Source: Acidobacteriota bacterium (GTDB taxonomy: Bacteria > Acidobacteriota > Terriglobia > Terriglobales > Acidobacteriaceae). From it: 6,458 nt of DNA. The stretch lies in the NCBI GenBank assembly GCA_003225515.1, contig QIAK01000135.1, positions 1-6,458 of the forward strand, written 5' to 3'. The position numbers and the translations under genes were made by a program. Within the stretch, counting starts at the first letter, position 1, and every line of letters begins with the position of its first letter. This document shows, one piece after another, positions 1-5,222 of the stretch. Below the pieces are notes generated by a model, which was not told the DNA's origin, made no database searches, and was given only the letters and a program-made list of their open reading frames with translations.

Positions 1-870
1 CGATATAGTCACGAATGTCTTTCAGCGTTTCGGGATCGACAACGCGCTCGTCGTTAGTGGGATCGAAGACGGGCCCACGCGTGTCGTCGGCAATCTTAAA
101 ACCGCGCCGGTCCCGACCTGGAATGCCATAACGAAAGCGTCCAAGGTGATCGGCCCATACGGGCAAATGTTCAGCGCTATGCCAAAGAAAAAAATATCCT
201 GTTTTGTGGCCTGCACCAGGTTGCCGACGGTTCGAGGGAACATTTTTCCGAGCCACGGCCCGCAAGCGAACACGTAACCATCAGCCTTGAGCCGAGAGCC
301 ATCTGAGAGCGTAACGCTGCGCAGTTTCTCATCCTCCAGGCCATCTGCCAGAACCGCCAGTGGCTCGTACTTGCCACCCTCCCGCACGAACGCGTCAACA
401 ACCGCCTGACAACTTGCCCGTGCGTCGAGATATCCGCACTCCGGCTCGAAGATACCCCACTCGATGCCTTCAAAATTGACCTGTGGCCAGCGCTTCGTCA
501 TCTGCGTGGAAGAAAGTTCTTGAAACTTGATCTTCGCCGAACGGAGCATCTTTACCGGCCCCCGTTCGAACACGTCGTCCCGCGCAGTAGCCATCCACAG
601 CACGCCCGTGCGATGCAGGAATTGCTGCTTCCATCGCCTTTCGTATTTCGTCCAGAGCTTGAGCGCGCGGGCAGCCATTTCCGTATAAGGCTGATCGGGC
701 CCGTAAGTACCGCGCATGACCCGCGTCTCACCGCCCGATGACGCCCGTGAATTGCCCGGGCCCCAGGCATCAAGCAGCGTGACTCGAGCCTCGCTCTCCT
801 GGAGCTGAAGTGCCGTCCAGCCGCCGAACGCTCCAGCACCGATGACTGCGATGTGAGGATTGGATTTCAT
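1..870 (-). pseudogene. FAD-dependent oxidoreductase (DAO / monomeric sarcosine oxidase-like), frameshifted and cut by the window edge
   Basis: Flavoenzyme of the DAO superfamily, whose members oxidise C-N bonds of amino acids or N-methyl amines with FAD; the substrate cannot be told here. Seen: an N-terminal Rossmann motif IGAGAFGG (residues 10-17), an acidic residue closing strand 2 (LLDAW, 32-36), the block GPGNSRASSGGETR (37-50) typical of the sarcosine oxidase/N-methyltryptophan oxidase branch, and FACGPWL (201-207). The frame from ATG 868-870 keeps family character to FFFG (227-230), then becomes nonsense and stops at 22. From 178 down to 2 another frame reads 59 residues of family-like sequence (EHLPVW, YGIPGRDRRGFKIADDTRG) and stays open to the window edge. 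The join lies at about 178/179, and related proteins usually carry about seven more residues there. This is therefore a genuine pseudogene or a sequencing/assembly deletion. The C-terminus lies outside the window. No clear ribosome site precedes the start. It is divergent from hrcA and shows no link to it. Confidence 0.75.
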
Positions 871-917
871 GGATGCGTAACATCATAGCTTGCGCAGGCG
901 GCGGCCAAAAGCCTCTA

Positions 918-1016
918 ACCGCTGAGGTTGCAAAGGCGGGCCGTGGAGATCGCGGAGAAGAACAACAAACAGGTCTCCTCTGCGTTCTCGTCGTTTTTCT
1001 CTGCGATTTCTGCGGT
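918..1016. repeat. Degenerate inverted repeat, probable dispersed intergenic element
   Basis: The ends are imperfect inverted copies: ACCGCTGAGGTTGCAAAGG at 918-936 against the reverse complement of 998-1016, ACCGCAGAAATCGCAGAGA (13 of 19 identical, with several differences that would be G-U pairs in RNA). A second, inner pair is CGCGGAGAA (951-959) with TCCTCTGCG (976-984). The CCGC-GAG / CTCTGCG wording resembles intergenic repeats I recall as abundant in Acidobacteriota and Verrucomicrobiota genomes; copy number cannot be seen here. An open frame at 873-1097 runs through it but has no family resemblance or ribosome site, so I do not call it a gene. Confidence 0.5.
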
Positions 1017-1085
1017 CAAATGCTTTCGGGGTTGTCCCGGATGATAATCTCTCGCTGTTCCGCAGATTTGGTCCAAAAGCCAACC

Positions 1086-1114
1086 TTCTGCATCTAAAGA
1101 TAGTTAGGTAAAAT
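1086..1114 (+). promoter_or_regulatory. Possible sigma-70-type promoter for hrcA
   Basis: TAAAAT at 1109-1114 matches the -10 consensus TATAAT at five of six bases and lies about 64 bases before the hrcA start, in the most AT-rich stretch of the region. The -35 candidate 17 bases upstream, TTCTGC at 1086-1091, matches TTGACA poorly. The call rests on the -10 box and position only. Confidence 0.3.
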
Positions 1115-1177
1115 GAATTGGAAGCGGATGTTTCCTGGTTAGCGCCGCTCAGATTGAGATAACGGAAAAGATCGTGT

Positions 1178-2218
1178 ATGCCTGCTGACCCAAATATCGG
1201 GAATCGCGAACGCGAAATTCTGACCGCCCTGGTCGAGACTTTTATCTCAACCGGCGAACCTGTCGGTTCGCGAACGCTGGCGCGCTCCAACCGCGAAGGA
1301 CTGAGCCCTGCCTCGATTCGGAATGTGATGGCCGATTTGTCTGATGCGGGATTTCTCGAGCAGCCGCATGCATCCGCGGGCCGCGTGCCGACTACCGAGG
1401 CCTATCGCTATTACGTGGAGCAGATCTCCGGCAGCGCCCGTCTGGCGCCGCAGGAAGAGACCATGATCTCCGACTCGCTGGCCGGCATCACAGACGTGCA
1501 GGAATTCATGGAGCGCACATCCCATGTGCTTTCCCTGATCTCGCGCAATGTGGGCGTGACCGTCGCTACGAGTGGTCCGAAGAATGCGCTGGAGCATGTA
1601 TATTTTTCGCGTCTCGGCGATCAAAAAGTCCTGGCCGTGCTGGTTACGCGGTCCGGCCTGGTACGCGATCGTGTGCTGCGGCTCGACTTGTCCCAATCAG
1701 AACTTGACCTGGCGGCTCGCTACATCAACGAGAATTTCCGTGGCTGGACCATGGAATCCATGCGCGCGGAACTGGCTCATCGACTGGAGCAGGAACGCAG
1801 CGAATACGATCGTCTGATGAACTCGATCGAGCAACTCTACAAGCAGGGTGCGCTTGCCGCCGAGCAAGGCTCTCAGGTCGTCTTCGTGGAAGGCGCATCG
1901 AACCTGGTCACCGGCGACCAGGACCGGCAGCGTCTGCAGGAGATGCTGAAGACGCTGGAAGAAAAAGAAAAAGTCGTCCAGCTTCTCGGCGCTTATCTTG
2001 ACGTGAAGCAGGAGGCGGTCCGCGTAGTCATTGGACTCGACCAGACTTTGCCTTCGATGCAGAATTTCGTGCTGATCGGCGCGCCTGCGCATGCCGGCAA
2101 CGAAGTCATGGGTTCACTGGCAGTAATTGGCCCGACGCGGATGGATTATCAGCACACGATCACTGCGGTCTCGTATATCGCCCGCTTATTCGACAAGATC
2201 CTAAACGAATCGGAGTAA
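1178..2218 (+). CDS. hrcA: Heat-inducible transcription repressor HrcA
   Basis: Repressor of class I heat-shock genes. In characterised members it binds CIRCE operators as a dimer, and its folding depends on GroEL, which couples repression to chaperone supply. Seen: 346 residues, close to the usual length (about 340). The N-terminal winged helix is clear: IGNREREILTALVETFI (7-23), GEPVGSRTLAR (26-36), LSPASIRNVMADLSDAGFL (42-60), then the wing HASAGRVPTTEAYRYYV (64-80). The GAF-like dimerisation and sensing part follows, ending VIGPTRMDYQHTI-AVSYIARLFDKIL, the typical HrcA end. ATG 1178 is chosen because it gives the standard N-terminus; a weak purine stretch (GGAAAAG, 1164-1170) precedes it. 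It is first of a same-strand run with grpE 13 bases behind, so it probably also represses its own transcript, although no canonical CIRCE is visible upstream. Confidence 0.96.
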   Translation: MPADPNIGNREREILTALVETFISTGEPVGSRTLARSNREGLSPASIRNVMADLSDAGFLEQPHASAGRVPTTEAYRYYVEQISGSARLAPQEETMISDSLAGITDVQEFMERTSHVLSLISRNVGVTVATSGPKNALEHVYFSRLGDQKVLAVLVTRSGLVRDRVLRLDLSQSELDLAARYINENFRGWTMESMRAELAHRLEQERSEYDRLMNSIEQLYKQGALAAEQGSQVVFVEGASNLVTGDQDRQRLQEMLKTLEEKEKVVQLLGAYLDVKQEAVRVVIGLDQTLPSMQNFVLIGAPAHAGNEVMGSLAVIGPTRMDYQHTITAVSYIARLFDKILNESE

Positions 2219-2231
2219 TACATACGCTGTT

Positions 2232-2795
2232 ATGAAGAAAGCAAACGGAAATACCGAAACAGAAATGGCCGGGCTTGACCTGGAACACCAACTTCCTTCT
2301 GGGGATGGAGATGAACGGTCGCAGGCTGCCGGTGAGACGCCTGGCGCCGAAGGGGAGTTGCAAAAGTTGAAAGCCGAGCGTGATTCCTTGCTCGATCGAC
2401 TGGCACGTGCTCAGGCGGAATTCGAAAATGCCCGCCGCCGATCTGTGAAAGAACAGCAGGATTACCGCGACTACGCCGCCGCGGAAGCCATCAAGCCATT
2501 GCTGCCGGTCCTCGACAGCTTCGAACGCGCACTGCAAGCGAAGTCAGAGCCGGGCGACTTTCGCAGCGGAGTTGAACTCATCTACAAGCAGTTGGAAGAC
2601 GCGCTGTCGAAAGCGGGGGTGCGCGCCATTCCCGCAAAAGGGGAGCAGTTCGATCCTCATATTCATGAGGCGATCGAAATGGTGGAGACCTCTGACGCCG
2701 CGGACCACGAGGTCCTGGAGGAACTACAGCGCGGCTACAAGATCAAGGACCGCCTGCTGCGTCCGGCAATGGTTAAGGTCGCCAAAAACCCCTGA
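2232..2795 (+). CDS. grpE: Nucleotide exchange factor GrpE (DnaK co-chaperone)
   Basis: Cytoplasmic dimer that releases ADP from DnaK and so restarts the folding cycle; in studied members it also acts as a thermosensor. Seen: 187 residues, normal length. An acidic, low-complexity N-terminus (1-42) leads into a long helix rich in E, K, R and Q (ELQKLKAERDSLLDRLARAQAEFENARRR, about 42-70) that forms the dimer coiled coil. Next come YAAAEAIKPLLPVLDSFERAL (81-101) and a C-terminal beta domain with EQFDPHIHEAI (138-148) and the family signature LQRGYKIKDRLLRPAMVKVA (165-184). Start 2232 is the first ATG; the nearest Shine-Dalgarno-like GGAG (2212-2215) overlaps the end of hrcA and is 16 bases away, so initiation may depend on coupling to hrcA translation. 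Met12 is an alternative start with no better site. Confidence 0.96.
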   Translation: MKKANGNTETEMAGLDLEHQLPSGDGDERSQAAGETPGAEGELQKLKAERDSLLDRLARAQAEFENARRRSVKEQQDYRDYAAAEAIKPLLPVLDSFERALQAKSEPGDFRSGVELIYKQLEDALSKAGVRAIPAKGEQFDPHIHEAIEMVETSDAADHEVLEELQRGYKIKDRLLRPAMVKVAKNP

Positions 2796-2804
2796 ACACC
2801 AGGG
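2790..2804 (+). other. Small hairpin overlapping the grpE stop codon
   Basis: CCCTG (2790-2794) and CAGGG (2800-2804) are perfect inverted arms around the loop AACAC; the grpE TGA (2793-2795) lies in the left arm and loop. No T-run follows, so it is not a convincing terminator. It could influence the grpE-dnaJ mRNA junction or be chance. Confidence 0.25.
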
Positions 2805-2862
2805 TTGCTGCGAGGTATTCGTTCACACGGCACCAGCTTGCCTCCATCTTATTTTGACTATT

Positions 2863-2879
2863 GAGAAAGGTTTTTTCTG
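2863..2879 (+). promoter_or_regulatory. Shine-Dalgarno and CTG start of dnaJ
   Basis: GAGAAAGG (2863-2870), then six T (2871-2876), then CTG (2877-2879). The spacing is ideal for initiation at the CTG. The in-frame stop TGA at 2862-2864 limits the reading frame upstream, and no ATG, GTG or TTG lies between that stop and the J domain. The purine box therefore decides the start. Confidence 0.65.
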
Positions 2880-4007
2880 ACGACTAACGCAAAACGCGAT
2901 TACTACGAAGTGCTGGGCGTGACTCGCAGCGTCACTGAGGTGGAGCTCAAGAGCGCTTATCGCAAACTTGCCCTGCTGCATCATCCCGACCGCAATCCTA
3001 ACAATCCCGATGCGGAAGACAAATTCAAGGAAGTGAGCGAGGCTTACGCGGTGCTCGCCGACTCTGAGAAACGTGCGGTTTACGATCGCTATGGCCACGC
3101 TGGACTGGGCGGCTCCGGCCAGGCTGCGGGATTCGATCCCACGGTGTTTCAGGATTTCAGCGACATCTTCGGAGAGTTTTTCGGCTTCGGCGACATGTTC
3201 GGAGGCGGCGGTGGACGCCGGCGGAGCAGGGTTCAGCGCGGCGCCGATCTCCGCGAAGACCTGACGTTGGAGTTTGAAGAAGCATTCTTCGGAACTGAGT
3301 CGCGGGTCACGGTCCGGCGTCATGAGGCTTGTGAGGAGTGTCACGGTGCTGGCGCAGCCCCCGGTAAGAGTGCCACAACTTGCCGTTCGTGCAACGGGCG
3401 CGGGCAAGTCCGGTACCAACAGGGTTTTTTCAGTATCGCTCGCACGTGTCCAACCTGTCAGGGTACGGGAAGCGTGATTACCGATCCGTGCCCGAAATGC
3501 AAAGGAGAGGGTCGAATTCTCCGCCAGCGCACCGTGGATGCCAAGGTTCCAGCGGGCGTTGAAGATGGAACACGAATCCGCTTTTCGGGTGCGGGGGAAG
3601 TTGGCCAGTTTGGTGGTCCGGCCGGAGACTTGTACGTTGTATTACATGTGAAGGAGCATCCATTCTTCGCTCGTGAAGGCAACGATCTGCATTGCGTGGT
3701 CCCCATATCGGTTCCCCAAGCGGCAATGGGTGCGGCGGTTCGCGTGCCTACGATGGAAGGCGAGCACGAGCTGAAAATCCCCGAGGGCACGCAGCCCGGC
3801 ACTACATTCCGCATACGTAATAAAGGCGTGCCTGTGCTCAACGGACACGGCAAGGGCGATTTGTACGTCGAAGTCCGCGTGCAGGTTCCTACCAAGCTCA
3901 ATAAGCGCCAGAAGGAATTGCTACAGGAACTCGATGCGCTCTCGAAAGTCGATAACCAGCCGATGCTGCGCTCGCTGCTTGGCAAAATGAAAGACATGTT
4001 CGGATAG
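2877..4007 (+). CDS. dnaJ: Molecular chaperone DnaJ (Hsp40), apparent CTG start
   Basis: Type I J-protein that brings unfolded clients to DnaK and triggers its ATPase. From CTG 2877 it has 376 residues, as in E. coli DnaJ. Seen: J domain with KRDYYEVLGV (6-15) and HPD at 36-38; Gly/Phe-rich linker (about 72-113, with FGEFFGFGDMFGGGGG); zinc-binding region with all four CxxCxGxG repeats intact (CEECHGAG 152, CRSCNGRG 169, CPTCQGTG 191, CPKCKGEG 205); C-terminal substrate-binding domains with a Gly-rich, basic tail. The first conventional start in frame is GTG 2910, but it would delete the YYE start of helix I and has no ribosome site, so I prefer CTG. Placed 81 bases after grpE with no dnaK between; same strand as hrcA and grpE, so likely one stress operon. 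A substitution or sequencing error turning ATG into CTG is possible. Confidence 0.95.
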   Translation: MTTNAKRDYYEVLGVTRSVTEVELKSAYRKLALLHHPDRNPNNPDAEDKFKEVSEAYAVLADSEKRAVYDRYGHAGLGGSGQAAGFDPTVFQDFSDIFGEFFGFGDMFGGGGGRRRSRVQRGADLREDLTLEFEEAFFGTESRVTVRRHEACEECHGAGAAPGKSATTCRSCNGRGQVRYQQGFFSIARTCPTCQGTGSVITDPCPKCKGEGRILRQRTVDAKVPAGVEDGTRIRFSGAGEVGQFGGPAGDLYVVLHVKEHPFFAREGNDLHCVVPISVPQAAMGAAVRVPTMEGEHELKIPEGTQPGTTFRIRNKGVPVLNGHGKGDLYVEVRVQVPTKLNKRQKELLQELDALSKVDNQPMLRSLLGKMKDMFG

Positions 4008-4014
4008 ATTCGTA

Positions 4015-4040
4015 GCGGGCATCGCTTCCGCGATGCTCGC
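4015..4040 (+). terminator. Strong hairpin between dnaJ and rsmE, possible terminator or attenuator
   Basis: Arms 4015-4025 and 4030-4040 pair over 11 positions (GCGGGCATCGC with GCGATGCTCGC; ten Watson-Crick pairs and one G-U) around a four-base loop TTCC. It starts seven bases after the dnaJ stop. The bases after it (ACTCCGTCCTTTCC) are pyrimidine-rich but lack a real T-run, so full intrinsic termination is doubtful. It could give partial termination, protect the 3' end of the chaperone mRNA, or set the level of rsmE. Confidence 0.5.
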
Positions 4041-4057
4041 ACTCCGTCCTTTCCAAA

Positions 4058-4768
4058 ATGACGCGACGCCGATGGATCGCCGATGAAGTCTCAGGCAACC
4101 ACGCTGTACTCACCGGCGAACATGCAAATCATCTCGTTCGTGTCCTGCGCGCTCGCGTAGGGCAGGAGTTCGATATCGCCACCGGGACTGTGGTGAGATG
4201 TGGACGCATCGCGAAGATTTCCGATGGCAAAGTTGAATTTGACCTGGGGGAAGACGTCTCTGCGGCGCCGATCCTTGACCTCACACTGCTGCTCGCAATC
4301 ATCAAGTTCGATCGCATGGAATGGGCGATTGAAAAGTGCACCGAACTCGGAGTATCGAGAATCGTCCCTGTTATCGCTCGTCGCACCGACAGCCACTTGG
4401 CTTCGGCCGCAATAAAGAGAGCTGAGCGATGGAGAAGAATCGCACTCCAAGCTTCGGAGCAGGCACGCCGCTCCTCCCCACCCGAGATTGCTTCGCCAGT
4501 TAAGCTGTCGGACGCGGTCGGCGCGACCACTGGCAAACTGCGAATTGTCCTAGCAGAGGCGGAGGACCAAATTCTGCTCCGCGATGTTTTGGAGCCGGCG
4601 GCGGGAGAGATCGCCCTGGCGTTCGGCCCTGAAGGTGGTTGGGCTCAAGGAGAGATGCAGCTTTTTAAGGAGGCTGGATGGATTTCCGCCTCTCTGGGAA
4701 ATACGATATTGCGCGCCGAAACAGCTGCCATTGCTGCCACCGCGATCACTATTTCCGAGCTCGAGTAG
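4058..4768 (+). CDS. rsmE: 16S rRNA (uracil(1498)-N(3))-methyltransferase RsmE
   Basis: SPOUT-class methyltransferase that uses S-adenosylmethionine to methylate N3 of U1498 in helix 44 of 16S rRNA, near the decoding site. Seen: 236 residues (family about 240). An N-terminal PUA-like RNA-binding part contains LTGEHANHLVRVLRARVGQEF (18-38). The C-terminal knotted domain carries IEKCTELGV (91-99), the RWRRIALQASEQARRSSPPEI block (124-144), AFGPEGGWAQGE (188-199) and SLGNTILRAETA (212-223); the last two form the trefoil-knot cofactor site. ATG 4058 gives the usual N-terminus, but no Shine-Dalgarno precedes it: the leader is pyrimidine-rich and follows the hairpin at 4015-4040. rsmE often lies just after dnaJ (sometimes with prmA between) in other bacteria; prmA is absent here. 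Confidence 0.94.
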   Translation: MTRRRWIADEVSGNHAVLTGEHANHLVRVLRARVGQEFDIATGTVVRCGRIAKISDGKVEFDLGEDVSAAPILDLTLLLAIIKFDRMEWAIEKCTELGVSRIVPVIARRTDSHLASAAIKRAERWRRIALQASEQARRSSPPEIASPVKLSDAVGATTGKLRIVLAEAEDQILLRDVLEPAAGEIALAFGPEGGWAQGEMQLFKEAGWISASLGNTILRAETAAIAATAITISELE

Positions 4769-4810
4769 TGATTGATTTCTTATAGCCGGACGCGTAAGAA
4801 TCATGTAATT

Positions 4811-5194
4811 ATGAACGCCGGGCACATCTATTTCGAAATTCAAGCTGATGACACGCAGCGCGCGATCAATTTTTATTCTCAAGTCTTCACATGGAAGTTC
4901 TACGAGGTCAAAGGTCTTCCGATTTCGTACTGGTCGATAGAAACAGGTGGGTCGAGAGGCGGCCTGCTGAAGCGGCCGGCTCAGATGCCACCACCTCAAT
5001 CAGGCACGAACGCATTTGTTTGCTCGCTCGAGGTCGATAATTTCGACGCAACCTCGAAAGTGATACTGCAGCTCGGCGGGCTGGTTGCTCTCCCCAAATT
5101 TCCGGTGCCGGGCAAGTGCTGGCAAGGCTACTTTGTCGACACCGAGGGAAATACATTCGGCATTTTCGAAGTCGACGAGAACGCGGGCAAGTAG
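4811..5194 (+). CDS. VOC family protein (glyoxalase/bleomycin-resistance/dioxygenase fold)
   Basis: Small beta-alpha-beta-beta-beta metalloenzyme-fold protein of 127 residues; substrate unknown. Seen: N-terminal GHIYFEIQADDTQRAINFYSQVFTWKF (4-30), the usual first half-motif with His5 as candidate metal ligand; YWSIETGG and GGLLKRP (40-56); a central strand FVCSLEVDNFDATSKVILQLGG (69-90); and the C-terminal GYFVDTEGNTFGIFEVDE (106-123) with Glu120 as candidate ligand. The two halves echo each other, as expected for this duplicated fold. It resembles the COG3324-like group annotated as predicted lactoylglutathione-lyase relatives, most without known activity. ATG 4811 is preferred over TTG 4772, because the 13 extra residues look unlike the family. 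No clear ribosome site. It follows rsmE by 42 bases on the same strand and may share its transcript. Confidence 0.88.
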   Translation: MNAGHIYFEIQADDTQRAINFYSQVFTWKFYEVKGLPISYWSIETGGSRGGLLKRPAQMPPPQSGTNAFVCSLEVDNFDATSKVILQLGGLVALPKFPVPGKCWQGYFVDTEGNTFGIFEVDENAGK

Positions 5195-5222
5195 GGCCTC
5201 TTGCACAGGCGGGGCAAGTGGT

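Larger units (their letters stand above)
871..1177. other. Divergent intergenic region between the oxidoreductase and hrcA
   Basis: About 307 bases without a credible gene. The left two thirds hold the inverted repeat at 918-1016. The right part, from about 1080, is AT-richer and should carry the hrcA promoter and leader. No canonical CIRCE operator (TTAGCACTC and GAGTGCTAA halves separated by nine bases) is present. I see no RNA gene. Confidence 0.6.

Noticed and set aside
873..1097. Plus-strand open frame of 74 codons in the divergent intergenic region
   Set aside because: It lies over the inverted repeat, has no ribosome site or family resemblance, and its composition follows the repeat rather than a protein.
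2823..3419. Minus-strand open frame of 198 codons
   Set aside because: Antisense shadow of dnaJ; the zinc-finger and J-domain motifs fix the plus strand as coding.
3418..3432. T6 run inside dnaJ as a possible slippage site
   Set aside because: The frame stays coherent on both sides (QQGFFSIARTC, between the second and third zinc repeats), so there is no sign of frameshifting.
2910..4007. dnaJ starting at GTG 2910
   Set aside because: This would remove the conserved DYYE start of the J domain and has no Shine-Dalgarno; CTG 2877 has one at ideal spacing.
4772..4810. TTG 4772 as start of the VOC gene
   Set aside because: The 13 extra residues are unlike the family, while ATG 4811 gives a standard N-terminus.
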